DNA of 64,000 nt from Sinorhizobium mexicanum (GTDB lineage: Bacteria > Pseudomonadota > Alphaproteobacteria > Rhizobiales > Rhizobiaceae), in contig NZ_CP041238.1 in assembly GCF_013488225.1 (NCBI RefSeq), forward strand, positions 1,761,501-1,825,500, read 5' to 3'. Positions 17,025 to 24,836 of the stretch are shown here, one piece after another (within the stretch, counting starts at the first letter, position 1; the number at the start of each line of letters is the position of its first letter). The position numbers and the translations under genes are program-made. Below the pieces are notes generated by a model. The model made no database searches. It was not told the DNA's origin and saw only the letters and a list, made by a program, of their open reading frames with translations.

Positions 17025-17054
17025 ACCTTTTGCTGTTGAGTGCTCTGATGCATG

Positions 17055-17082
17055 AGGTGTCCACCAAAATAGGTGGACACCT
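17055..17082 (+). repeat. hairpin just before tnpA
   Basis: Perfect 11-bp inverted repeat (AGGTGTCCACC, 17055-17065; GGTGGACACCT, 17072-17082) with a 6-nt loop, ending 4 nt before the tnpA ATG at 17087. In an RNA read through from outside the IS it would mask the ribosome-binding region, a known way for elements to limit transposase expression. The function is inferred. Confidence 0.7.
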
Positions 17083-17086
17083 TGTG

Positions 17087-17560
17087 ATGGAAGAAGATGA
17101 TCAGAAACTGCAGGTAAGGCTTGTTGGTCGGAACGGGAGACGCCGATACGACCCCGCATCGAAGAACCGTCTTGTCTCGGCCTGCCTTGAGCCTGGCGTG
17201 TCGGTATCGAGGCTTGCGCTCGAACATGGGGTCAATGCGAACCTTCTTCGGAAGTGGATAAAGAAGCGCACGGAGACCCAGTCCCTCCCGCCGTCCTCAT
17301 CACCGTCGTTTATCCCGGTTCAGATTGAAAGCACTTCCGATCGGGCCTTGCTGCGACAGAGCAGCATGGCTGCGGTGGATTTGCCGGGGACTTGCGATGG
17401 AGTGCGTGGGTCGGCATCGAAAAGGGCTGCGCCTTTTTCCTCTCCAGCCAAGGTGAGCGCGTCACTGCCGAACGGGGTGAAGCTGACGCTGGAATGCGGT
17501 GATGTGGATGCGTTGGCAGCGGTCATCGGAGCGTTGGGTCATGTTCACACTGGGCGCTGA
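17087..17560 (+). CDS. tnpA: IS66 accessory protein TnpA
   Basis: A 157-residue protein with an N-terminal helix-turn-helix of the IS66 Orf1/IS3 Orf1 type: RRRYDPASKNRLVSACLEPG followed by VSRLALEHGVNANLLRKWI. The C-terminal half ends with a short conserved segment (LPNGVKLTLECGDVDALAAVI). It probably contacts DNA ends or regulates transposition. Start 17087 fits the conserved N-terminus and follows a hairpin directly. It overlaps tnpB by 20 bp, implying translational coupling. Confidence 0.92.
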   Translation: MEEDDQKLQVRLVGRNGRRRYDPASKNRLVSACLEPGVSVSRLALEHGVNANLLRKWIKKRTETQSLPPSSSPSFIPVQIESTSDRALLRQSSMAAVDLPGTCDGVRGSASKRAAPFSSPAKVSASLPNGVKLTLECGDVDALAAVIGALGHVHTGR

Positions 17561-17894
17561 CCTTCAAGTCTACCTTCACCGCGAGCCGATCGACTTCAGG
17601 GCCGGCATCAACAGCCTTGCGGTGCTGGTTCAGGAGACGATGGCGCTCGATCCGTTTGCGCCGGCGGTTTTTGCGTTCTGCAATCGCCGTCGCGATCGGA
17701 TGAAGCTCTTGTTCTTCGACCGATCCGGCTTTGTGCTGGTTCTGAAGCGGCTGACCGAGGACAAGTTCCGGTGGCCTCGCCGGGAGGCGGCGGTCGTTCA
17801 GCTTACGACCGAGCAATTGCACTGGCTCCTCGACGGCATCGATATCGATGCAATGGTCCGCCATCCGGTGCGGCAATATCAGGTTGCTGGTTGA
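17541..17894 (+). CDS. tnpB: IS66 accessory protein TnpB (Orf2)
   Basis: A 117-residue protein of the IS66 Orf2 family, recognised by VYLHREPIDFRAGINSLAV, the FCNRRRDRMKLLFFDRSGF core and KRLTEDKFRWPR. It is required with TnpA and TnpC for transposition in studied IS66 elements, although its biochemical role is unclear. The start at 17541 overlaps the end of tnpA. Length is standard. Confidence 0.95.
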   Translation: MFTLGADLQVYLHREPIDFRAGINSLAVLVQETMALDPFAPAVFAFCNRRRDRMKLLFFDRSGFVLVLKRLTEDKFRWPRREAAVVQLTTEQLHWLLDGIDIDAMVRHPVRQYQVAG

Positions 17895-17948
17895 GGGCTC
17901 TCGAACTCCGCGGTTGACGCGGCGGCATGCTTTCGATTCAAGAATCTG

Positions 17949-19520
17949 ATGAATCGATCCGGCGAACCGACTGTTGAAGAGCTGATGGCGCGTATTGCTG
18001 CGCTGCAGGCGGAGAACCGCCAGCTCACAGAACGCGTCGTCAAACTCGAGGAAGAGTTGGCGCTTGCACGGCTGCATCGTTTTGCGCCGAAGAGCGAAAA
18101 GCACATTGACCGCCTCTTCAATGAAGCCGAACAGGCCGCGGATGAGGACGATGCCGACAACGAAGATGGCGATGTCGTTGCTCTGCCGGACACGGGCTTG
18201 CCGGCGACCGACGGCACGACGGGAAAGAAGCGCGGCCGCAAGGCCTTGCCGGAAAACCTGCCGCGCGAGCGTGTCGAGTATGACCTTCCCGACGATAAGA
18301 AGGCCTGTCCATGCTGCCGTCACCAGATGCATCGCATGGGCGAGACCGTTACCGAGCAACTTCATATCGAGGTGAAGGCGAAGGTCCTGCAGAATGTGCG
18401 GTTCAAATATGCTTGCCGTCATTGCGACCGCACCGGGATCAACACCCCGGTCGTGATCGCGCCGATGCCCGCGCAGCCCTTGCCGGGCAGCATCGCCACG
18501 GCTTCGACGCTGGCCTTCGCGCTCGTTCATAAGTATGTCGACGGCACACCGCTCTACCGCTTGGCGCAGGCATTCGAGCGCGCAGGTGTTCCTGTCAGCC
18601 GTGGCGCTCTGGGCCACTGGGTGATCGGCTCGAGCGAAAAGCATCTCTCCCGCATCTATAACGCCCTGAAGCTGCGGCTCAGATCGCAGCCCCTCATCCA
18701 TGGCGACGAGACGACTGTTCAGGTCCTAAAGGAAAAGGATCGAGAGGCCGCCAGCACGTCATATATGTGGGCTTACCGAAGCGGCGAGGACAGTGACGAG
18801 CCGATCGTGCTGCTCGATTATCAGCCGGGCCGCGGCCAGATATACCCGCAAACCTTCCTCGGCGATTATCGCGGGATAGTGATGAGTGATGGCTATTCCG
18901 CCTGGCGCACGCTGGATGGGGCAACCCATCTTGGGTGTATGGCCCATTCCAGACGACGCTTTGTCGACGCCCTCAAGGCGAGAAAGAAGGGTGGCGGACC
19001 ACCGGAGCAGGCACTCCGCTTCTTCGAACAGCTCTACCGGATTGAAAGGCAGGCCAGGGACAGAAAACCCGAGGATGGTGAAACGCAGGCCGACTGCATT
19101 CGGCGCTCTCGCCAACAGCACAGCGTGCCCGTCCTGAACGCACTCAAGGCTTGGCTCGACGACATCGCGCCGAAGGTCTTGCCGGACAGCAAGCTCGGCG
19201 ACGCTGTGTCCTACACTCTGAACCAGTGGGACTATCTGACGCGCCACACCGAGGACGGCAGGATGCCGATCGACAACAATCTTCTGGAGCGCGATATCAG
19301 AATTTTTGCAACCGGCAGAAAGAGTTGGCTGTTCAGCGATACCGTTGACGGAGCCAGAGCTAGCGCAGTCATCTATAGCCTGATGCTGACTTGCCGCGCC
19401 TGTGGCGTCGAGCCATTAGCCTGGTTACGCCACGTCCTTACTGAACTGCCTCAGCGCCCTCAGAACGTAGCTATCGACGATCTCCTGCCCTTCAACTTCC
19501 TCAAGGCCGCCGCAGCCTGA
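17949..19520 (+). CDS. tnpC: IS66 family transposase TnpC (DDE)
   Basis: A 523-residue transposase. An N-terminal coiled coil (LQAENRQLTERVVKLEEELA) is followed by a zinc-finger-like CPCCRHQMHRMGETV...CRHCDR region. The catalytic core begins around HGDETTVQVL, continues through GCMAHSRRRFVDA and ends with the acidic residue near NNLLERDIR. The C-terminal PFNFLKAAAA tail is typical. Full length and no internal stop suggest an active enzyme. Confidence 0.96.
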   Translation: MNRSGEPTVEELMARIAALQAENRQLTERVVKLEEELALARLHRFAPKSEKHIDRLFNEAEQAADEDDADNEDGDVVALPDTGLPATDGTTGKKRGRKALPENLPRERVEYDLPDDKKACPCCRHQMHRMGETVTEQLHIEVKAKVLQNVRFKYACRHCDRTGINTPVVIAPMPAQPLPGSIATASTLAFALVHKYVDGTPLYRLAQAFERAGVPVSRGALGHWVIGSSEKHLSRIYNALKLRLRSQPLIHGDETTVQVLKEKDREAASTSYMWAYRSGEDSDEPIVLLDYQPGRGQIYPQTFLGDYRGIVMSDGYSAWRTLDGATHLGCMAHSRRRFVDALKARKKGGGPPEQALRFFEQLYRIERQARDRKPEDGETQADCIRRSRQQHSVPVLNALKAWLDDIAPKVLPDSKLGDAVSYTLNQWDYLTRHTEDGRMPIDNNLLERDIRIFATGRKSWLFSDTVDGARASAVIYSLMLTCRACGVEPLAWLRHVLTELPQRPQNVAIDDLLPFNFLKAAAA

Positions 19521-19566
19521 CCGACGCGTCCGTCTGAAAGCGATCAGTTGCAAGGGCCGTCAACGT

Positions 19567-19586
19567 GCGGGGAAATGAGCGCTTAC
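19567..19586 (-). repeat. IS66 right inverted repeat, carrying an in-frame ATG
   Basis: The complement of this stretch matches the left terminus at 18 of 20 bases. On the plus strand it includes ATGAGCGCTTAC (from 19575), which is in frame with the downstream oxidase remnant. Confidence 0.92.
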
Positions 19587-20951
19587 GTTGGAAAATATAC
19601 GACGGATTTCCGGCACCTTTACGTTGGGCGCACTGAGGCCGTTTTGCGTCCGCGCACCGTAGAGGAAGTCCAGCTTGTCGTGAGGATCCTGGCGAAACAC
19701 GGCGTACCGCTCGTTCCCCAAGGAGGCAACACGAGTTACTGCACGGCAGCCACGCCAAACGTTGACGGAACCGAAGTGGTCGTCAGCTTGGAACGCCTGA
19801 ACAAGGTCCGTGAAATCGACGTCGGCAACATGTCGATGACTGCAGACGCTGGGTGTATTCTCAGCGCTCTCCATGACGCGGCGTCCGACGTCGACCTCAT
19901 GCTTCCGCTGAGCCTCGGTTCGCAGCAGTCGTGCCAGATCGGCGGCAACCTATCGACTAACGCGGGCGGGATCGCCGTCGTAAAGTACGGCATGGCGCGA
20001 GACTTGGTGCTCGGCCTGGAAGTCGTCCTGCCGGATGGAACACTTTTCAGCGATCTCAACTCTCTCCGCAAGAACAACTCGGGCTACGATGTGAAGCAGT
20101 TGTTTATAGGAGGCGAGGGGACGCTCGGAATTATCACGGGAGCATCCCTGAAACTCGCGCGCAAGCCCAAGGCTACGGTGACCGCTTTTCTGGCCATTAG
20201 CGATATCGCCGACCTTTCGATCCTTCTCGACCGCGCGCAGCGCTTTACGGGCGATGCGGTGACCTCGTTCGAATACGTTTCGAACAACTCGCTCCAGCTC
20301 CTGCTGGGAAAGAAGCCCGACCTTCGCCATCCGCTTGAGCAAACGAGCGGGCACTACGTGTTGCTCGAAGCGTCGACCTCGTCGCATGTGCTGGATCTGC
20401 AGGGGGCGGTTGACGCGCTCCTCGAGGAGGCGATGGGAGAAGACCTCGTGACGGACGGGACGATCGCTTCGAACGAGGAGCAGAGAAACGCCTTCTGGCA
20501 TTTGCGCGAAAGCATCCCCGAAGGCGAGGTGCTGAACGGCGGGTCCTTAAAACACGATGTGTCGGTCCGAACCTCGCGTCTCGCGACGTTCATCGAAGAG
20601 GCGTCCCGAATCGTGAAGGCGAATTCGCCCGAGGCCATCCTCTCCGTTTATGGCCATGTCGGTGACGGCAACGTCCACTTCAACGTGGTGCCCCCCGCAG
20701 GCACGGGCTCGGTTGAATTCAAGGCGCAGTTTGAAGGATCGGTCTCTCCGCTGATCTACAGGCTGACGGCGGAAATGGGCGGCTCCTTCAGCGCCGAGTA
20801 CGGAATTGGACGGGTTAAGCTCGACCTGCTGGCCACGTATGGCGATCCGGGAAAGGTCGCCTTGATGAAGACGCTGAAGAAAGCGCTCGACCCAGGCGGC
20901 CATATGAATCCCGGCAAGGTCGTGGCGGGCGACGACCGACCCCACCTTTAA
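19575..20951 (+). CDS. FAD-binding 2-hydroxyacid oxidase/dehydrogenase (GlcD/D2HGDH-type), 5'-truncated by IS66
   Basis: This is the main part of an FAD-linked oxidase. The PCMH-type FAD domain shows PLVPQGGNTSYC, CQIGGNLSTNAGG and NNSGYDVKQLFIGGEGTLGI; the C-terminal cap has YGHVGDGNVHFNV and GHMNPGKV. Relatives oxidise D-2-hydroxyglutarate, D-lactate or glycolate. The native first 22 codons lie before the IS at 16931. A new start is available at the ATG 19575 within the IS inverted repeat, or at a TTG at 19548, adding MSAY before VGKYTTDF, so nearly the whole protein could still be made. The ribosome site there (GGGG, 2-nt spacing) is poor, so expression is doubtful. Confidence 0.85.
   Translation: MSAYVGKYTTDFRHLYVGRTEAVLRPRTVEEVQLVVRILAKHGVPLVPQGGNTSYCTAATPNVDGTEVVVSLERLNKVREIDVGNMSMTADAGCILSALHDAASDVDLMLPLSLGSQQSCQIGGNLSTNAGGIAVVKYGMARDLVLGLEVVLPDGTLFSDLNSLRKNNSGYDVKQLFIGGEGTLGIITGASLKLARKPKATVTAFLAISDIADLSILLDRAQRFTGDAVTSFEYVSNNSLQLLLGKKPDLRHPLEQTSGHYVLLEASTSSHVLDLQGAVDALLEEAMGEDLVTDGTIASNEEQRNAFWHLRESIPEGEVLNGGSLKHDVSVRTSRLATFIEEASRIVKANSPEAILSVYGHVGDGNVHFNVVPPAGTGSVEFKAQFEGSVSPLIYRLTAEMGGSFSAEYGIGRVKLDLLATYGDPGKVALMKTLKKALDPGGHMNPGKVVAGDDRPHL
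19587..19594. repeat. right target-site duplication GTTGGAAA
   Basis: Exact copy of 16997-17004, directly abutting the IS right end. Confidence 0.95.
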
Positions 20952-21001
20952 CTCCGCGAAACCGGGCGAGGGAGCAGGGCCACCACGAAGCCGAGCGGCC
21001 T

Positions 21002-21604
21002 CTAGCTCGCGCGCTTGATCTGCGCCACATTCGCCCGATTGAATATTGCCTCCACCATCTCGTAGCTCAGCGCTTTGGCGTCAGAACTCTCCGGGTTGTC
21101 GAAATACTGGAAACTGCAGCCGTCGACGATCACGAGAAGGGAGCGCGCGATCCTCTCGAGCTCCCACTCGCAGGTGTCACCTGTCATGCGCTGCGCCTCC
21201 GCGAGTACCGAGGTGATCTCGGCGAGATATAGCGGATACATGAACTTCCGGATGCGCTCGCTGTTTCTGACCGCCCAGAGGAACAATTCGAACTGCGCTT
21301 GCGCGTTCTTGGGGACTTTCTCCAGTCCATCCCACCATGCGTCCAACATGCGACGGACTGCCAAGCGAACTCCTACGCCCGTCTGTCGGCGCATCTCATC
21401 GGGCACCATCTCCTTCAGCCAGCGTTCTACCGCCGCGTGAACCAGTTCGTCCTTGTCTTTGAAGCAGTAGTGAACTGCCGCAAGTGACGCGTTCGCCCGC
21501 TTCGCGACCTCGCGCATCGTCACGGACTGGACGCCTTTTTCTCTCATCACGTCGATTGTAGCGTCTACGAGCTGCTCGCGCCGAAGGGCAGATGGAATAC
21601 GCAC
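21002..21604 (-). CDS. TetR/AcrR-family transcriptional regulator
   Basis: A 200-residue repressor. The N-terminal helix-turn-helix is VTMREVAKRANASLAAVHYCF preceded by LRREQLVDATIDVMREKGV. The C-terminal half is helical, with no recognisable ligand motif. It is convergent with the FAD oxidase and divergent from the TorT-like transport operon, with 527 bp between, so its likely targets are itself and that operon. A 21-bp direct repeat in the intergenic region is a candidate binding element. Confidence 0.9.
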   Translation of the reverse strand: MRIPSALRREQLVDATIDVMREKGVQSVTMREVAKRANASLAAVHYCFKDKDELVHAAVERWLKEMVPDEMRRQTGVGVRLAVRRMLDAWWDGLEKVPKNAQAQFELFLWAVRNSERIRKFMYPLYLAEITSVLAEAQRMTGDTCEWELERIARSLLVIVDGCSFQYFDNPESSDAKALSYEMVEAIFNRANVAQIKRAS

Positions 21605-21699
21605 TTCAACTTCTCCCTATGCGACATCGGTTCCCCGAAGTGGCAAGTCATCGGGGCATATGTACCTTTTGAATACACCGTTACTGTTCATATACCAAC

Positions 21700-21720
21700 G
21701 ACTGAGACAGTTGTCCATGT
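21700..21720 (+). repeat. 21-bp direct repeat, copy 1
   Basis: Begins GACTGAGACAGTTG and ends TCCATGT. Copy 2 at 21947-21967 differs at one base. The copies are 247 bp apart. The first copy contains the small palindrome ACTG-AGA-CAGT. Confidence 0.8.
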
Positions 21721-21946
21721 GCGCAAGTACGCCGGGCATACGGTTCGGTATGGACGGTTAAGCCGCTCTCGGTCTCCGGGCGAGTCCTTTCGGACGTGGT
21801 TGTTCACGGCCGCCGGCAGTTCGGTACCGCATACGGTGACATGTCTCAGAATGTCGGAGCCAGCTCCGCGCAGAAGCGGAGGAAGCGTTGGCACCGCTGC
21901 GGCGTCCCGAAGCCAGATTCGTTAAAATTTGATGACGTGGGCAGTT

Positions 21947-21967
21947 GACTGAGACGGTTGTCCATGT
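21947..21967 (+). repeat. 21-bp direct repeat, copy 2
   Basis: Same as 21700-21720 except A to G at the tenth base (21956). It ends 9 bp before the TACT-box pair that precedes the TorT-like operon. Confidence 0.8.
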
Positions 21968-21975
21968 CAGTTTCG

Positions 21976-22008
21976 TACTCGGCGGTATAAACAGCCGCCG
22001 GAGGAGTA
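21976..22008. promoter_or_regulatory. tandem TACT boxes upstream of the TorT-like operon
   Basis: TACTCGGCGGTA (21976-21987) followed by TATAA-like sequence, and GCCGGAGGAGTA (21997-22008) 21 bp on with only the right half intact. The 21-bp offset is the same as at 56750/56771. Confidence 0.4.
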
Positions 22009-22131
22009 TCTCACATTGCCAGGCCCTGGTTTGGGGCACTGCGAACCCGAAAGACAAGCGTCATTCGGGAAGCGGACAAGTGCGCTCTGACCACCGCGGC
22101 GGCCTTTTCGATCTCAAAAGGGGAACTAAAA

Positions 22132-23322
22132 ATGAAAATGCCAAAACTATTAGCGTCGCTCTGCTGCACGGCGGCTCTCGTGATCGCCTCCGCCGCCATG
22201 GCCGAGCAACCCTCTCCGACGCCTATTGTCACCGAGGCGAACGGCATCTTCGCGGATACCTCCAAGAACAGCGCGGAGGCTCTCAAAAAGGCTGTGACAG
22301 CCGAAAACTGGGCCGTCCCGGTGGTTGTCGTAGACTGCGACCTTCCTGGCTGCGACGGTTCGCGCACGCCGTCCGTCTACACGCCGCTTCCGGTGAACGA
22401 GATTAAGGGCAAGTGGAATATCTGCGCCGTTATTCCGCACCTCAAGGACCCTTACTGGGTCGGTCAGAACGCTGGTTTCGTCGCTGAAGCCGAACGCACC
22501 GGAGTATCGCTGCAGATTTACGAAGCGGGCGGCTACACCGAAATTTCGAAGCAGATCAACCAGCTCAACAACTGCGTTGCCGCCGGAGCCGACGCCGTGA
22601 TCGTCAGCGCCGTAAGCAGCGAGGCGCTTTCACCTGTCGTCGAGCGCATCAAGAACGAAGGCACCGTCGTCATCGACCTGGTCAACAGCCTTGCGACCCC
22701 GGCGGTGACCGGACGCGCCCTGTTTGACCACTGCACAATCGGTACGTTCATGGGCAAATACCTCAAGGAATCGGGCGAGGCCATTAAGGCCGTTTGGCTT
22801 CCCGGTCCGTCCGGCATGGCCCTGCTCGAGAAGCTCATGACGTGCTTCTCCAACGAGGCTGGCGACAAGATCGAAATCCTCACCAAAATCTACGGTGACA
22901 CGGGGAAAGATGCCCAGCTCGCGCTCGTCGAAAACGCGATCAACGCATATCCGGAGATGAACTATATCCTCGGCAGCGCGGTAACGGCCGAAGCCGCAGT
23001 AGGTCCGCTCGCGCAGAACGGCCTGACCGATACGGTGAAGACCGCATCCTACTACATGACGCCCGGCCTCTACGAGCAGCTCAAGGCTGGCAAGGCGACC
23101 TGCGCCGCAGCTGGCAACGAGATGATCCTATCGCGCATCGCTATCGACATGGCGATCCGCGCCCTCGAAGAGAAACCCTTCAACGGCGGCAAGTACGTCA
23201 GCATGACAGCGAACGTCATCTGCGGGCCGTCGGCCGGCGAGAAGTTCAACAACGTCGACACCATGTCGAAGGAACTCAATCTGCCGCCAGAGGGCTTCCG
23301 CCCCGTCTTCAGCGTTAACTGA
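22132..23322 (+). CDS. TorT-like periplasmic substrate-binding protein
   Basis: A 396-residue periplasmic protein of the ribose-binding/LacI fold. A Sec signal peptide ends near AMA at residue 24. The body (VIPHLKDPYWVGQNAGFVAEAER, LNNCVAAGADAVIVSAVSSE) resembles TorT, the trimethylamine-N-oxide sensing protein of E. coli, more than ordinary sugar-binding proteins. The mature start has a paired-Cys segment VVVDCDLPGCDG. AAAAGGGGAAC precedes the ATG. It is followed by a sugar-type ABC ATPase and permease and a TMAO/biotin-sulfoxide-reductase-type enzyme, so it probably delivers an oxidised ligand for import rather than signalling through TorS. Confidence 0.85.
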   Translation: MKMPKLLASLCCTAALVIASAAMAEQPSPTPIVTEANGIFADTSKNSAEALKKAVTAENWAVPVVVVDCDLPGCDGSRTPSVYTPLPVNEIKGKWNICAVIPHLKDPYWVGQNAGFVAEAERTGVSLQIYEAGGYTEISKQINQLNNCVAAGADAVIVSAVSSEALSPVVERIKNEGTVVIDLVNSLATPAVTGRALFDHCTIGTFMGKYLKESGEAIKAVWLPGPSGMALLEKLMTCFSNEAGDKIEILTKIYGDTGKDAQLALVENAINAYPEMNYILGSAVTAEAAVGPLAQNGLTDTVKTASYYMTPGLYEQLKAGKATCAAAGNEMILSRIAIDMAIRALEEKPFNGGKYVSMTANVICGPSAGEKFNNVDTMSKELNLPPEGFRPVFSVN

Positions 23323-23336
23323 GGAGGCGTGCCGCT

Positions 23337-24836
23337 ATGACTTTGCCAGTAGCAGCAACGAGGGGGGTCTGGAAAAGCTTCCAGGCTTCCCCAGCTCTCC
23401 GGGACGTAAGCATCGAATTCAAGCCGGGTTCGGTTCACGTCCTCTTTGGCGAAAACGGTGCCGGGAAGTCCACGCTGATCGGCCTCCTATCCGGCGTCCA
23501 TCAACCCGATAGCGGTGAGATTCTGATTGCCGGGGAGGCCAAGGTCATCTCGAGCCCACGCGCGGCCCGAGAGCTCGGCGTCTCTACGGTTTTTCAGGAC
23601 CCTGCGCTGATCCCGCAGCTTACGGTCTGTGAAAACCTGACATTGGGCCGGGAGCCGCTGAAAAACGGCTTTCTCCAACGACGCCGTCAAAACGAGATCG
23701 CGGAGGAAGCGCTCGAGCGCATCGGTTCGCGCATTTCCGGCACGACGCTGGCGAGCGATCTGGGCCGGGCGGACCAACAAGTAGTGGAGATCGCCCGCGC
23801 TCTGCAGGGATCCGCACGTCTGCTGATCCTCGACGAACCAACCGCGTCCCTGACAGAGGAGGAGACCGAGAGACTCTTCGATATCCTCGCGAGACTTCGC
23901 GAAAAGGGAATCGCGATGATCTACATCACGCACCGCATGGGCGAAATCCGCCGCATCGGCGATGAGGTGTCCGTACTACGGGACGGCGCTCTCATCCGCA
24001 CCGCACGGGTTTCCGATGTGACGGATAGCGAGCTTGTGGAACTGATGACGGGGCGGAGGGTCGACGCGATCTTCCCGGAAATCCCGCATAAGCCGCGAGA
24101 CGGCGGTCTCGATTTCCAGAATGTATCCGGCGAGGGTATCGACGGGATGTCCTTCCATGTCCGACGCGGCGAGATCGTAGGCATGACCGGACTGGTCGGG
24201 TCCGGCAAAGGCGATGTCGGAAGGCTTTGCTTCGGACTCGCGTCGACGACTTCCGGCACCATCCGGGTTGACGGGGCCGACATCGGCCCGGCGTCGCCGG
24301 ATAAGCGCCTGAAGCGGGGGATCATCTATTACCCGGGTGATCGCAAGCGGGACGGTCTCGTGGGAGTCAGGTCCGCGAGGGAGAACGTCACTCTTTCCTC
24401 ACTCGACGAATGGATGAAGTGGGGCTTCGTGAACCGTGCGCGGGAGAAAGAAGCCGCCACCGAGATCCTTTCGAAGCTTCGACTAAGGCCAGCCAACCCC
24501 GACGCTCTGCCAACCACGTTCTCCGGTGGCAATCAACAAAAGATCGTTCTCGGCCGCGGTTTCACCAGGCCCTACGCGGTCCATGTCTTCGACGAGCCGA
24601 CGGCCGGCGTGGATGTAGGGGCGCGCGCCGAAATCTACGACGCGATCATGAGGCTAGCCGAGGCGGGAGCCGCCGTACTCGTAATCTCCTCCGACCTGCC
24701 GGAAATCGTGAACCTCTCGCACAGGGCCTATGTCGTCGCGCACGGCAAGATAGTCGGTGAGTTCTCCGGCGACAACCTGACGGAAAAAAACCTTCTTCCA
24801 CACTTCTTCCACGAGCCGATGAGGGCCGTTCAATGA
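23337..24836 (+). CDS. sugar-type ABC transporter, double ATP-binding protein (RbsA/MglA type)
   Basis: A 499-residue protein with two fused ABC domains. Domain 1 has Walker A GENGAGKST and Walker B LLILDEPTASL. Domain 2 has a degenerate P-loop GLVGSGKGD, as is usual in this family, the signature FSGGNQQKIVLGR and FDEPTAGVDVGA. It energises carbohydrate-uptake class-2 importers. It starts 15 bp after the TorT-like gene and overlaps the permease start by four bases. The TorT-like partner suggests the solute is not a simple sugar. Confidence 0.93.
   Translation: MTLPVAATRGVWKSFQASPALRDVSIEFKPGSVHVLFGENGAGKSTLIGLLSGVHQPDSGEILIAGEAKVISSPRAARELGVSTVFQDPALIPQLTVCENLTLGREPLKNGFLQRRRQNEIAEEALERIGSRISGTTLASDLGRADQQVVEIARALQGSARLLILDEPTASLTEEETERLFDILARLREKGIAMIYITHRMGEIRRIGDEVSVLRDGALIRTARVSDVTDSELVELMTGRRVDAIFPEIPHKPRDGGLDFQNVSGEGIDGMSFHVRRGEIVGMTGLVGSGKGDVGRLCFGLASTTSGTIRVDGADIGPASPDKRLKRGIIYYPGDRKRDGLVGVRSARENVTLSSLDEWMKWGFVNRAREKEAATEILSKLRLRPANPDALPTTFSGGNQQKIVLGRGFTRPYAVHVFDEPTAGVDVGARAEIYDAIMRLAEAGAAVLVISSDLPEIVNLSHRAYVVAHGKIVGEFSGDNLTEKNLLPHFFHEPMRAVQ

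Larger units (their letters stand above)
17005..19586 (+). mobile_element. complete IS66-family insertion sequence, 2582 bp
   Basis: The element is bounded by near-identical 20-bp terminal inverted repeats (left 17005-17024, right 19567-19586, 18 of 20 matching, starting GTAAGCGC) and by perfect 8-bp direct repeats. It contains the three canonical genes in order: tnpA (17087-17560), tnpB (17541-17894) and tnpC (17949-19520), all apparently intact. It has split an FAD-linked oxidase gene. Perfect target duplications and intact genes indicate a recent insertion that may still be mobile. Confidence 0.95.
21605..22131. other. 527-bp divergent intergenic region with a 21-bp direct repeat
   Basis: No gene is supported here. 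It holds two copies of a 21-bp repeat (21700-21720 and 21947-21967) and a TACT-box pair (21976-22008). Promoters for the tetR gene and the TorT-like operon must lie here. Confidence 0.7.

Noticed and set aside
17523..18701. 392-codon minus-strand frame in the IS
   Set aside because: Opposite tnpB/tnpC; the plus-strand genes are canonical IS66 genes, so this is a shadow.
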